This document shows, one piece after another, positions 28,118 through 36,431 of a stretch of DNA of 64,000 nt (positions are counted from its first letter, which is position 1; each line of letters begins with the position of its first letter). The DNA comes from Amycolatopsis keratiniphila subsp. keratiniphila (GTDB lineage: Bacteria; Actinomycetota; Actinomycetes; Mycobacteriales; Pseudonocardiaceae): positions 67,567-131,566 of the forward strand of contig NZ_LQMT02000039.1 of assembly GCF_001620365.2 (NCBI RefSeq), read 5' to 3'. Both the position numbers and the translations under genes were made by a program. Below the pieces are notes generated by a model. That model saw only the letters and a list, made by a program, of their open reading frames with translations, did no database searches and was not told the origin of the DNA.

Positions 28118-29061
28118 CAGGAACCCCGCAATCTCGGGTCGAGCACCGTGTACAGGACGTCGACCACGAAGTTCACCAGCAGTACGCCGACCACCAGGAC
28201 CAGCACGATCCCCTGCACGGACAAGAGATCCCGCGACGCCACCGAGTCCAGCAGCATGCTGCCCAGCCCCGGCAGGACGAACACGCGCTCGACGACGACG
28301 GCGCCGATCAGCAGCGTCGAAAGTTGCAGCCCGAGCACCGTCACCACCGGCACGGCGGCGTTGCGCAGCCCGTGGCGGAACAGCGCTTGGAACGGCCGCA
28401 GCCCCTTGGAGCGCGCCGTGCGCAGGTAGTCCTGGCCGAGCGTGTCGAGCACGGCCGACCGGACATAGCGTGTGAGCACCGCGCCCTGCACGAGCCCCAG
28501 CGACAGCGCGGGGAGGACCAGACCGCGGAGGAATTCGCCCGGATCCTGCACCGGCGGTGTCCAGCCGCCGGAGGGCAGCCAGCGCAACTGCACCGCGAAG
28601 ATCTGCACCAGGATGATGCCGGCGAGGAACGCGGGGATCGCGACGCCGATCTGCGACAGGCCGGAAAGCGCGGTGCCGTCGGCCTTCCGGTGCCGCACCG
28701 CGGCGAACGTCCCGGCCGGGACGGCGATCAGCAACGCCACCAGCATCCCGGCCCCGACCAGCCACAACGTGACGCCGAGGCGGTCGGTCAGCGCGGGGCC
28801 GATCTCCTCGCGGGTGACGTACGAGCGGCCGAAGTCGCCTTGCAGGACACCGCCGATCCAGTCGAAGTACTGCGTCACGAGCGGCCTGTCGATGCCGAAT
28901 TCGGCGCGCGTCTTCGCGACCAGTTCCGGGGTCGCGTTGACGCCGAGCGCGACCTGCGCCGGATCTCCCGGCAACACGGCCATGAACAGGAACACCACGA
29001 TGGACGCGACCAGCACACTGGCCACCAGGATCGCCACACGGCGCACGATCTTGACCGTCAT
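28117..29061 (-). CDS. Peptide-type ABC transporter permease (DppB-like)
   Basis: This 314-residue permease has six membrane segments. The N-terminal LPGDPAQVALGVNATPELVA is the DppB/OppB signature, and the EAA loop reads RTARSKGLRPFQALFRHGLR; it ends DVLYTVLDPRLR. ATG 29061 overlaps the stop of the binding-protein gene (ATGA). It heterodimerises with the DppC-like subunit to move an oligopeptide-like solute inward. Substrate identity cannot be read from permeases; the catabolic genes downstream suggest a small amide-containing compound rather than nutrient peptides. Confidence 0.93.
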   Translation of the reverse strand: MTVKIVRRVAILVASVLVASIVVFLFMAVLPGDPAQVALGVNATPELVAKTRAEFGIDRPLVTQYFDWIGGVLQGDFGRSYVTREEIGPALTDRLGVTLWLVGAGMLVALLIAVPAGTFAAVRHRKADGTALSGLSQIGVAIPAFLAGIILVQIFAVQLRWLPSGGWTPPVQDPGEFLRGLVLPALSLGLVQGAVLTRYVRSAVLDTLGQDYLRTARSKGLRPFQALFRHGLRNAAVPVVTVLGLQLSTLLIGAVVVERVFVLPGLGSMLLDSVASRDLLSVQGIVLVLVVGVLLVNFVVDVLYTVLDPRLRGS

Positions 29062-30548
29062 CGCGGCGCCAATCCCGTGAGATCGAAGGACTCGCTGACC
29101 TGGTTGCGGACGAACCCGGTCACCTTGTTCTTCGCCACGATCACGTTGGGGAACAGGAAAAGCCAGTCCGCGGCGGCGTCCTCGGACAGCCGCCGCGCGA
29201 CCTGGCGCATCGCGTCGATCTGCTCCTGGGGCGTTCCGGCGTCGGCCTTCGCCAGGTTCTGCTGGACGGGCTTGCTGTCGTAACCCCAGTAGTACTTGGG
29301 CCTGCCGAAGGTGACGATGTCGCGCGCCTCGACGTGCTGGATGATCGACAGGTCGTAGTCGCGGTCGGTGAAGACCTGCTTGAGCCACACCGCCGGGAAG
29401 TCCAGCGGCTCGATCGTCACCGTGACCCCGACGTCCGCCAGTTGCGAGGACACCACCTGCGCCGCCGAAACCGCGTACGGCAGGTTCGGGATCCGCAGCC
29501 GCAGTGACGGATTCGGTTGGCCCGCTTCCGCGAGCAGCGCTTTCGCCTTCGCGGGATCGAACGGATACGCGTTCGACAGGTCTTCGTACCAGGGGTCCGT
29601 CGGCGGGACCATGCTGCCGATGAGCGTGCCTCGGCCGGCCCAGGCCGTGTCCAGCAACGCTTTCCGGTCGATCGCGTACGACAGCGCCTTTCTCACCCGG
29701 ACATCGTTCAGCGGCGGCCGCGCGTTGTTGAACGCGAGCGTGACCTCGCTGTTGGTCGTGCCTTCGACGACGGTGAACCGGTCGTCGCTCTGGAACTGCG
29801 GGATCGAATCCGGCACGGTGATCGCGGAGATGACGTCGATCCCGTTGCTGAGCAAGGCGTTGTTGAGCGCCGTCGGATCCTTGATGTACTTGAGGACCAC
29901 GGTGGAATAGGCCGGTTTCGTGCCCCAGTACGCGGGATTCTGCTTGAGCACGATGGAGTCGCCACGACGTCGCGAGGAAACCGTGTACGGCCCGGTGCCG
30001 ACTGGTTTGTTCGCCAGATCCGCGACCCCGGTCGGGCTGAACATCGCGCCGAGGCGGCTGGTGAGGCTGAACAGCCAGCCGTTGCTGGGTTTCGTGAGCA
30101 CGACCCGCGCGTGGTCCGGCGCCACCACGTCGACCCGGTCGACGACGTCCATTGTGGACTTGATCGACACGGTCCAGTCGGTCTTCACGCGCATCAGCGA
30201 GAACTTGACGTCCTCGGCGGTGAACGGCGCCCCGTTGCTGAACTTCGCGTTCTTCCGGAGCTTGAAGTCGTAGGTCTTGCGGTCTTCCGACACCGTCCAC
30301 GATTCGGCCAGCAGCGGCACGATCTTCGCGTTCGCGTCGAGCTTCACCAGGCCCTCGTAGACGTTGTAGAGCAAGGCTTGCGGGATGGCGGCGCCGTCCG
30401 TCCGGGTGAAGTCGAAGTTCGCGGGTTCGGCGGTGTAACCGATGGCGAGCGTGCCGGGATCCTTGGCCACGGTGGCACTCGAGCCGGCGGAGCAGCCGGA
30501 CGCCACCAGCAGCAACGCCACCACTGCCGCGTGAATCCGGGCTTTCAT
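29058..30548 (-). CDS. Extracellular solute-binding lipoprotein, family 5
   Basis: This 496-residue solute-binding protein (SBP_bac_5) is the capture subunit of the importer. It has a lipoprotein signal peptide with lipobox LLVASGC, cleaved before Cys at about residue 19, so it is anchored to the outer face of the membrane. Family marks are LLYNVYEGLVKLDANAKIVP, LRKNAKFSNGAPFTAEDVKF and RVRKALSYAIDRKALLD. ATG 30548 is the first gene of the operon, divergent from the GntR-type regulator, with a palindromic operator 20 bases upstream. The operon runs through all genes to 22205. Confidence 0.93.
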   Translation of the reverse strand: MKARIHAAVVALLLVASGCSAGSSATVAKDPGTLAIGYTAEPANFDFTRTDGAAIPQALLYNVYEGLVKLDANAKIVPLLAESWTVSEDRKTYDFKLRKNAKFSNGAPFTAEDVKFSLMRVKTDWTVSIKSTMDVVDRVDVVAPDHARVVLTKPSNGWLFSLTSRLGAMFSPTGVADLANKPVGTGPYTVSSRRRGDSIVLKQNPAYWGTKPAYSTVVLKYIKDPTALNNALLSNGIDVISAITVPDSIPQFQSDDRFTVVEGTTNSEVTLAFNNARPPLNDVRVRKALSYAIDRKALLDTAWAGRGTLIGSMVPPTDPWYEDLSNAYPFDPAKAKALLAEAGQPNPSLRLRIPNLPYAVSAAQVVSSQLADVGVTVTIEPLDFPAVWLKQVFTDRDYDLSIIQHVEARDIVTFGRPKYYWGYDSKPVQQNLAKADAGTPQEQIDAMRQVARRLSEDAAADWLFLFPNVIVAKNKVTGFVRNQVSESFDLTGLAPR

Positions 30549-30567
30549 CCTGCCCCCTGACCGGTAG

Positions 30568-30582
30568 ACTGGTCTGACCAGT
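30568..30582. promoter_or_regulatory. Perfect 15-bp palindrome, likely FadR/GntR operator
   Basis: ACTGGTCTGACCAGT is a perfect palindrome with a central T; its core TGGT-CTG-ACCA fits the TnGTnnnACnA pattern of FadR-type GntR regulators. It lies between the divergent binding-protein gene (start 30548) and the GntR gene (start 30609) and overlaps a plausible -10 (TAGACT, 30565-30570), so one protein could control both directions. Confidence 0.72.
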
Positions 30583-30608
30583 AAACCAGACGAGACGGCA
30601 GGGTCAAG

Positions 30609-31352
30609 ATGGAATTCGAGCCGGTCGCCCCTGTCCGCGCGTACCAGCGTGTCGTCGAACAGATCGAGGAAGCCGTGTTCAGCGGCCGGATCAAACCGGG
30701 TGACCGGTTGCCGAGCGAACGCGAACTGATGGTCCAGTTCGACGTCGGCCGCTCGACCGTGCGCGAGGCGCTGCGTGTACTGCAAGCAGCGGAAATGATC
30801 CGCTCCCGGCCGGGAGACCCGCGCGGTCCCGAGGTTCTGGCCGCCTCCCCCGCCGCGTTGCACCGGTCGATGCACCGGCTCGCGCGGGCCGACCATCTCG
30901 GCTTGTCCGAACTCCTGCAGTTCCGCATGGTGCTCGACGGTTCCGCACATCTGCTCGCCGCGCAGCTCAGGACGGAGGAGCATCTCGCCGAACTGGACGC
31001 CGCGCTGGAGGCGATGCGTGAGGGCGTCTCGAAGGGCTTCGCGGAGTTCTCGCACGCGGACGTCGCGTTCCACGAGGCCATCGCCCGCGCGACGGGGAAT
31101 CCGCTGCTGGTGATCAGCGGCGAGGTCGTCCGCGGCGTCGTACTGGAACTCATCGAGGACAAACTGGAACACGCCGACGACCGGACGGCGTTGATGCGCA
31201 GCTGGCTGACGCATCACGAAGAGGTGCTGGGCGCGATCCGCGACTCCGACGGCGAGCGCGCTTCGCGGCTGGCGAAGCAGGCGCTCTACGACAACTACGC
31301 CGAGTACGTCCCCGAAGAGCAACGACGTCTGTTACAGCCGCTGCTCACTTGA
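30609..31352 (+). CDS. FadR-subfamily GntR transcriptional regulator
   Basis: This 247-residue regulator has a winged helix at residues 10-75 (Y-Q-R-V-V-E-Q-I-E...PGDRLPSERELMVQFDVG followed by RSTVREALRVLQAAEMI) and an all-helical FCD ligand domain at residues 95-230, with the metal/ligand residues D-x-x-F-H (DVAFHEAIA) and HHEEVLGAIRD. It is divergent from the ABC/ALDH/SDR/amidase operon with a palindromic operator between, so it is the natural repressor of that operon and of itself. ATG 30609 is used; GGCAGGG lies ahead. Confidence 0.92.
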   Translation: MEFEPVAPVRAYQRVVEQIEEAVFSGRIKPGDRLPSERELMVQFDVGRSTVREALRVLQAAEMIRSRPGDPRGPEVLAASPAALHRSMHRLARADHLGLSELLQFRMVLDGSAHLLAAQLRTEEHLAELDAALEAMREGVSKGFAEFSHADVAFHEAIARATGNPLLVISGEVVRGVVLELIEDKLEHADDRTALMRSWLTHHEEVLGAIRDSDGERASRLAKQALYDNYAEYVPEEQRRLLQPLLT

Positions 31353-31360
31353 CCCACCCC

Positions 31361-31366
31361 TACACT
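31361..31366 (+). promoter_or_regulatory. -10 element for a leaderless patatin transcript
   Basis: TACACT lies 7 bases before the GTG start at 31374, which places the transcription start at the start codon. There is no Shine-Dalgarno before the gene, which supports leaderless translation. Confidence 0.5.
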
Positions 31367-31373
31367 CACTCGG

Positions 31374-32429
31374 GTGGGGGATACCAACAAAGCTTCGGCC
31401 ACCCGGCAAGGTGTCGGTCTCGCGCTGTCCGGCGGCGGCTACCGCGCGATGTTGTTCCACACCGGAGCCCTGTGGCGGCTCAACGAACTCGGCTGGCTGT
31501 CGAAGATCTCGACGTTCTCCAGCGTTTCGGGCGGCTCGATCGCGGCAGGCGTGCTCGCGCACGCTTGGGCGGAGCTGAAGTTCGAAAACGGGGTCGCGGA
31601 CAACTTCTCCGACAAGGTGGTCGCGCCGATCCGGAACCTGGCCCGCAAACGGCTCGACATCCCGGTCACCCTGCTGGCCATGGCCGTTCCGTGGCGGAGT
31701 GCCGGCGAGGAGCTCGCGCGGGTGTACGCGAAACACCTGTTCGGTGACTGCTGTTTGAAGGACATCGACCCGACGGGGCCGCAGTTCGTCTTCACCGCGA
31801 CGAACCTCCAAGACGGTGCGCTGTGGTGGTTCTTCCGGCAGAACGGCCCGCACGGGAACATCCCGCTCGCGACCGCGGTGGCCGCGTCTTCGGCGTTCCC
31901 GCCGATGCTTTCGCCCGTGGTGATCCAGGATCCGCATTCCGCCGAGCGGAAACGCAAGATCGTGCTGAGCGACGCCGGCGTCTACGACAACCTCGGCCTG
32001 GACCCGGTCGAAGGGCACGCGACCGTGCTGGTGAGCGACGCGGGCAAGCGGATGAAGGTCACCCGCGACGTCAAGCGTGACTGGGGACGTCAGTTGCTGC
32101 GCGTCCTGGACGTGATCGACAACCAGGTTCGCGAACTGCGTCGCGGCGCGCTGCTGAAGTCCTATGTGGAGAAGGATTTCGCCGGCGCTTACTGGGGGTC
32201 TTACGTCGATCTCGCGAACTTCCAGCTCGAAGACTCGCTGGTGGCGCCCGCCGAGCGCACGCACGTGCTGGCGGAAACCCCGACGCGCCTGACGAAACTG
32301 TCGGAAGTGCTGCAGGAGCGGTTGATCAACTGGGGTTACGCGGCCTGTGACGCGGGGATGCGGAAGTGGGTCGACACCGAGGCCGCGGCTCCTGGCGGGT
32401 TCCCGTTCCCGGGCGCCGGGGTGGGTTGA
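31374..32429 (+). CDS. Patatin-like phospholipase
   Basis: This 351-residue patatin-fold acyl hydrolase uses a Ser-Asp dyad. The oxyanion loop is SGGGYRAMLFHTGAL at about residues 19-33, the nucleophile Ser sits in SVSGGS at about 50-55, and the catalytic Asp in LSDAGVYDN near residue 201. There is no signal peptide, so it is cytoplasmic or delivered by another route. GTG 31374 directly follows a -10 element. The gene stands alone between the GntR regulator and a strong bidirectional terminator. It may act on membrane lipids; an effector role is not supported by context. Confidence 0.9.
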   Translation: MGDTNKASATRQGVGLALSGGGYRAMLFHTGALWRLNELGWLSKISTFSSVSGGSIAAGVLAHAWAELKFENGVADNFSDKVVAPIRNLARKRLDIPVTLLAMAVPWRSAGEELARVYAKHLFGDCCLKDIDPTGPQFVFTATNLQDGALWWFFRQNGPHGNIPLATAVAASSAFPPMLSPVVIQDPHSAERKRKIVLSDAGVYDNLGLDPVEGHATVLVSDAGKRMKVTRDVKRDWGRQLLRVLDVIDNQVRELRRGALLKSYVEKDFAGAYWGSYVDLANFQLEDSLVAPAERTHVLAETPTRLTKLSEVLQERLINWGYAACDAGMRKWVDTEAAAPGGFPFPGAGVG

Positions 32430-32446
32430 GCGCATCCCCGAATGCA

Positions 32447-32493
32447 ATGAACGGTCCGTTCCTTGCGAAATTTGCAAGGAACGGACCGTTCAT
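32447..32493. terminator. Perfect 20-bp-arm hairpin between convergent genes
   Basis: Arms of 20 bases (32447-32466 and 32474-32493) are exactly complementary around the 7-base loop GAAATTT. It lies between the patatin stop and the sortase stop and should end transcription from both sides. Such very long perfect hairpins recur in this genome (56303, 51800). Confidence 0.8.
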
Positions 32494-32501
32494 GGCGCTC
32501 G

Positions 32502-33104
32502 TCAGGACACGAGGTTCGCGTAGACGATGACGTTGTCCTTGTAGCTGTGCTCTTCCTTGTCGAAGACACCGCCACAGGTGATCAGCCGCAGCTGCGGCTT
32601 GTCCGTGTTGCCGTAGACCGCTTCCTCGGGGAACTGGTCCTTGGGCACCTGGTCCTTCTTCTCGACCACGAACTTCAGGCTCTTGCCGTCGCTGCGGTCG
32701 ACGAGCACCTCGTCACCCGGGTCGACGTCCTTGAGCTTGTAGAAGATGCCCGGCTGCTTGTTGCCGTCGACGTGGCCGAGCAGGATCGCCGGGCCGACGT
32801 CGCCGGGCACCGGCGAAAGCTGGTACCACGCGGCCTGCATCGGCTTCTTCGCCGAAGGGACGGCCATCTTGCCGTCCTTGTTGATCGCGACCGCGATCAG
32901 GTTCGACTCCGCGCCGATCTTGGGGATCTTGACGTTCGTCGGCCGGACGCCGTCGAACGGCTTCGTGACCGGGACGGTCGATTCCGCCGGGGCCTGCTGT
33001 GCCGCGGGCGCCGGTTCCTCGGAACCACAGCCGGTCAGGGCGAGGGCAAGAACGAGGGTGGCCGCGACCGCGCGGCCACCCCGCCTCAGGAACTTCGTCG
33101 ACAT
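32502..33104 (-). CDS. Class F sortase (lipoprotein-type N-terminus)
   Basis: This 200-residue sortase is a transpeptidase acting on the outer face of the membrane. The catalytic His is His111 in LGHVDG and the Cys is Cys177 in LITCGG. At the place where class F enzymes usually carry Arg (Y-R-D-N), this protein has Lys188 in HSYKDNVIVYA. The N-terminus has a signal peptide ending LALTGC, which looks like a lipobox rather than a transmembrane anchor. A Pro/Ala linker follows to residue 50. It starts 3 bases after the stop of the secreted partner gene, so the two form an operon and the partner is a likely substrate. Confidence 0.88.
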   Translation of the reverse strand: MSTKFLRRGGRAVAATLVLALALTGCGSEEPAPAAQQAPAESTVPVTKPFDGVRPTNVKIPKIGAESNLIAVAINKDGKMAVPSAKKPMQAAWYQLSPVPGDVGPAILLGHVDGNKQPGIFYKLKDVDPGDEVLVDRSDGKSLKFVVEKKDQVPKDQFPEEAVYGNTDKPQLRLITCGGVFDKEEHSYKDNVIVYANLVS

Positions 33105-33107
33105 CGA

Positions 33108-33773
33108 TCAGGCCGCGGTGGCGCCGAAACCGGTCTCGATGCCGCCCTTGGGGGCGTACTTGACCTGCTTCTCCGGCTTGCCCGGGGTGGCCGCGCCGCC
33201 GCCGATGGGCGCCTCGAACTCGATGTCGGCCTTGCCCGGCTTGCCGTCACAGGTCCAGGTGAAGGTGCTGGAGTTGCCCTTGAAGGACTTCTTGACCTTC
33301 ACGATGTAGACCCAGTAGCGGCCGTCGTCCTCGGCCTGGTTGCTGTACAGGGTGTCGAAGTCCGGCGCCGAAACGTTCGACGGCTCGCCCGACTCGCAGG
33401 CGATGACCAGCGCACCGACACCGTTGTCACCGATGTAACCCGCGCCGACGTTGTCGACGTAGGGCTCCTCCGGCGGGGTGGTCGGCTTCTCCGAGGTGGA
33501 GGTCGGCGACGGCTTGCCGGAAGTCGGCTTGTCGCTGCTGGTCGGCGTCGGCTGCTCCGAGGACGACGAGGCCGGGGCGCTCGACTCCGGCGGAGCCGAC
33601 GTCACCTTGCCACCGGTCCACGAAGGCGAAGGCGCCGTGGTGGGCGTTTCGCTCGTCGGCGCGGGGGGCGTGGTCGTCGTTTCTTCCTGCGCCAGCGCGG
33701 CCGGGGTCACGGCCAGCGAGATGACGGCGCCGGCCAGCATCGCACCCGCGAAGCGGCCCAACGTCTTCTTCAA
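33108..33773 (-). CDS. Secreted Thr/Ser/Pro-rich protein, partner of the class F sortase
   Basis: This 221-residue secreted protein starts at TTG 33773, preferred because GGGAG lies 7 bases upstream and the result is a textbook signal peptide (MKKTLGRF, a hydrophobic core, then AALAQ). Mature residues 30-105 are a Thr/Ser/Pro-rich spacer of cell-wall type. The folded C-terminal half has a Cys pair (VIACESG and FTWTCDG) and ends with PKGGIETGFGATAA, without LPxTG or a C-terminal membrane anchor. The PxGGxxTG end resembles a tail seen in other sortase-F partners. It is the first gene of the operon with the sortase. Function unknown; probably surface-exposed. Confidence 0.82.
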   Translation of the reverse strand: MKKTLGRFAGAMLAGAVISLAVTPAALAQEETTTTPPAPTSETPTTAPSPSWTGGKVTSAPPESSAPASSSSEQPTPTSSDKPTSGKPSPTSTSEKPTTPPEEPYVDNVGAGYIGDNGVGALVIACESGEPSNVSAPDFDTLYSNQAEDDGRYWVYIVKVKKSFKGNSSTFTWTCDGKPGKADIEFEAPIGGGAATPGKPEKQVKYAPKGGIETGFGATAA

Positions 33774-34222
33774 AATGATCTCCCAGTGGAAAAACATCGC
33801 AACACACGGTGACTCCCACCGTGCGACCACCCTGGGGAATCCCACGATCGGGTGACAGCGTGATACTGCCGGAAAAGCATCGTCCGACGTAGTGAAAAGA
33901 GGGTGACAAGAACCACTGGGAAAACCGGTAACGCCACCGGGATCATGGCCGATACAAGGCCCCGAAAGTCGCTCCACGGTGGGGAAACTTGCGGCGACGA
34001 AGGAATGTTAACACCCGGAGGGCCGGAACGACCGCCTTGCGGAAGTATTTTTTCCGCTTCTGCGACCCGGCCGGAAAAAGCCTGTTTTCCTGGGCGACTT
34101 CATTCCGCACAGTGATTACTCGGACCGTTGTCACCGGTCGAACCACACCTTCGGAGTACCCGTTCGTGAATTACTGCCCACCCGAAAGGGAATGCCGGTG
34201 CCGGGCAACCTGAAGGTCACGA
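33774..34222. other. Gene-free stretch upstream of the secreted protein
   Basis: About 450 bases with no supported gene; short frames here have unlikely composition. The region is AT-richer than its neighbours and contains a hairpin with TTTTTCCG (34049-34056) and CGGAAAAA (34072-34079), which may end the minus-strand membrane-protein gene at 34223. The remainder should hold the promoter of the secreted-protein/sortase operon; no sigma factor motif stands out. Confidence 0.4.
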
Positions 34223-34555
34223 TCAGAACACCAGGAACAGGGCCACGGCGAACGACAGCACGCCGACGAGGCCCCCGGCGAACAGCCAGGGCTTCGGCGA
34301 CGTCCGCTTCCGCACCGCACGGACGCCGCCCACCCCGGCGAGCAGGAGGCCGAGGCCGAACCCGATCCCGGGGATGAAGGTGGCGAGGGTCCGGTTCTCC
34401 GCGTCGCAGGCCCAGACCCCGTCACTCGGGCAGGACGTCGCCGCGAGTTCGGCCAGCAGGCCCGCCGCGATGATCGCGACGAAACCCAGCACCAGGAGCC
34501 AGAACAGGCCCCACAGCCATTGCCCGAGCCGCCGAGGCGGTTTCGTCTCGTCCAC
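34223..34555 (-). CDS. Small membrane protein, three TM segments
   Basis: This 110-residue integral membrane protein is of unknown function. Hydrophobic segments are at about residues 13-35, 58-78 and 90-110, with two Cys (CPSDGVWAC) in the first outer loop that could form a disulphide. The GTG at 34555 starts 9 bases after the stop of the upstream Cys/Met-metabolism enzyme gene, so it is probably read from that promoter. No known motif. Composition and codon use are like those of its neighbours. Confidence 0.72.
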   Translation of the reverse strand: MDETKPPRRLGQWLWGLFWLLVLGFVAIIAAGLLAELAATSCPSDGVWACDAENRTLATFIPGIGFGLGLLLAGVGGVRAVRKRTSPKPWLFAGGLVGVLSFAVALFLVF

Positions 34556-34564
34556 GTGCCCAAG

Positions 34565-35605
34565 CTAGCCGAGCGCGGAGGCCAGATCGGTCCAGAGATC
34601 TTCCGGATCTTCGAGACCGACGCTGAACCGGACGAGCCCCGCGGGCACGTGGGCGTCGCCCGCCATCCAGGCCCGCCGCTCGACCAGGCTCTCCACCCCG
34701 CCGAGGCTGGTGGCGGCGCGGATCAGCCGCAGCGACCCGATGACCTTGTCCGCGGTCTCGGCGTCCGGGAGTTCGAACGCGATCATCGTGCCGGAGCCGG
34801 GATAACGCACCCGGGTGATCGCGGGGTGGTCGAGCAGCCGCGTCGCCAGCAGCTTCGCCGTGCGGGTCTGCTCGGCCAGCCGCACCGGCAGGGTCCGCAG
34901 CCCGCGCAGGGCCAGCCACGCTTCGAGTGCTCCCGGTGTCGACCCCAGCCTGGTGCGCGCGTCGCGCAAGGCTTTCGCGACGCCTTCGTCGGCCGCGATG
35001 GTGAGGCCGAGCAGCAGGTCGCTGTGGCCGCCGATGAGTTTCGTCGCGCTGTGCACCACGATGTCGGCGCCGAGCTCCAGCGGCCGCTGACCGAGCGGAG
35101 TGGCGAACGTGTTGTCCACCGCGACCAGGCCGTTCGCCGCGGCGGCGATCGTCTCGATGTCGATGACGTCGAGCGTCGGGTTGGTCGGCGATTCGAGCCA
35201 GAGCAGGTCGGCGTCCGCGGCGGCGATCCAGGCGGCCGTGTCCTCCGGCTCGATCTCGGTCACCACCAGGCGGCCGGTGCCGTGCGCGTGCGCGAGCAGT
35301 CCGCGAGACCCGGCGTAGGAGAACGTCGGGACACAGACCTTCGCCCCGACCGGCAGGGTGTCGACGACCGCGCTGAGCGTCGCGATCCCCGACGCGAACG
35401 CCGTGGCGTGCCCGCCTTCGAGCGCGCCGATCGCGGCTTCGAGGGCCTCCCAGGTCGGGGTGCCGTCCTGCCGCGAATACGCGCGGTCGGCGCCGGCGTC
35501 GAAGGTGCTCGCCGCGACGATCGGCACGTTCAGCGGCTCGCCGGGCCCCTCCGGACGTCCGGCGGCGACGGCGAGGGTGCGGGGTGACCAGTCGTTCGTG
35601 TCCAC
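34565..35605 (-). CDS. Cystathionine gamma-synthase/lyase family PLP enzyme
   Basis: This 346-residue PLP fold-I enzyme of Cys/Met metabolism shows Y-S-R-x-x-x-P-T (YSRQDGTPTWEALE), ALEGGHATAFASGIAT, the PLP aspartate in LVAVDNTFATP, and the Schiff-base lysine in SATKLIGGHSD. It forms or breaks C-gamma-S bonds in cystathionine, homocysteine or methionine. It is about 35 residues shorter than typical family members, mostly in the N-terminal arm, so substrate preference may differ. GTG 35605 is used. A small membrane-protein gene follows within 10 bases. Confidence 0.9.
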   Translation of the reverse strand: MDTNDWSPRTLAVAAGRPEGPGEPLNVPIVAASTFDAGADRAYSRQDGTPTWEALEAAIGALEGGHATAFASGIATLSAVVDTLPVGAKVCVPTFSYAGSRGLLAHAHGTGRLVVTEIEPEDTAAWIAAADADLLWLESPTNPTLDVIDIETIAAAANGLVAVDNTFATPLGQRPLELGADIVVHSATKLIGGHSDLLLGLTIAADEGVAKALRDARTRLGSTPGALEAWLALRGLRTLPVRLAEQTRTAKLLATRLLDHPAITRVRYPGSGTMIAFELPDAETADKVIGSLRLIRAATSLGGVESLVERRAWMAGDAHVPAGLVRFSVGLEDPEDLWTDLASALG

Positions 35606-35653
35606 CCCGCCACCGTAAACCGTGCCCTCGTCCGGCCCGGGTCACTCGTGGTT

Positions 35654-36382
35654 TCAGAGGTCGCTTCGGTCGATCCAGTCGATCGTGGCGACGACGTTCG
35701 CGCCGAGGGCGGCTCGGGTGGCAGCGATCGCGGCTCGACTGTGGGCTTGCTGGACGAGCATCGCCCAAGGCTGGGAATAGTCGAGGTCCGCGTCCTCCCA
35801 CCGGACCTCTGTCCCGTACATCCCGCCGTCGTGTTCGACTCGCCAGAGCTGGAAGTCGAGCGTCACCTGATCATGGGCGGCGAGGTCGTCCAGGACGTGG
35901 ATCAGTCGTTCCGAGGGCCATGCCTCGTGCCCGTAGGCCGTGGTGAACCGGAGGCTCGCGGTCAGCGACGGAACGACGGGGTGCCGAGCGCCGAGCTCGG
36001 TCAAAGCGAATCGGATGCTGCCCGGAGCCGACCAGTCGGGAGGGTCGCCACGGTCCTTGCACGCTTGAAAGGCGCGCCGGAGCGCGGGTACCGCGTCGAT
36101 GACGCGTAGCTGGGCCAAGGCGTGGGCGGACCACTCGCGGACCGTGTCGTGCTCGCTGGTCAGCAGCTCGATCAGCGGCTGCCCGGCGCGGGCGTCGCCG
36201 AGTTCTTGAAGGATCTCGATGGCGCACAGCTGCCCGAACCCGTTCAGTGTCGGCAGGGCCCGCAAGAGCGGTGCGATCACGTCGGTCTCACGGCCGAGAC
36301 GGATCAGCTCCGCCTGCGCGTCTTCGGCCTCGCCGCTGCCATCCGCGTCGAGTCGACGAACGAGTCGCTCGATCTCGTGCAT
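35654..36382 (-). CDS. HEAT-repeat protein
   Basis: This 242-residue protein is built of HEAT-type helical repeats in the first 130 residues (IAPLLRALPTLNGFGQLCAI; EILQELGDARAGQPLIELL; EWSAHALAQLRVIDAVPALR), followed by a less regular C-terminal part. HEAT repeats bind other proteins; no enzyme motif is seen. ATG 36382 has GAAGG in front, and that ribosome site lies inside a hairpin (36383-36419), which could affect expression. It stands downstream of the large acylase gene in the same direction. Function is unknown. Confidence 0.75.
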   Translation of the reverse strand: MHEIERLVRRLDADGSGEAEDAQAELIRLGRETDVIAPLLRALPTLNGFGQLCAIEILQELGDARAGQPLIELLTSEHDTVREWSAHALAQLRVIDAVPALRRAFQACKDRGDPPDWSAPGSIRFALTELGARHPVVPSLTASLRFTTAYGHEAWPSERLIHVLDDLAAHDQVTLDFQLWRVEHDGGMYGTEVRWEDADLDYSQPWAMLVQQAHSRAAIAATRAALGANVVATIDWIDRSDL

Positions 36383-36419
36383 GATGGGCCCCTTCCTCAC
36401 GTCCGAGCAGGGGCCCATC
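36383..36419 (-). promoter_or_regulatory. Hairpin at the start of the HEAT-repeat gene
   Basis: GATGGGCCCC (36383-36392) and GGGGCCCATC (36410-36419) are perfect 10-bp arms with a 17-base loop. On the minus-strand RNA the 3' arm abuts the ATG at 36382 and contains part of the ribosome site; the hairpin also starts 12 bases after the acylase stop. It can be a terminator for the acylase gene, a block on HEAT-gene translation, or both. Confidence 0.55.
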
Positions 36420-36431
36420 ACACACCACGAG

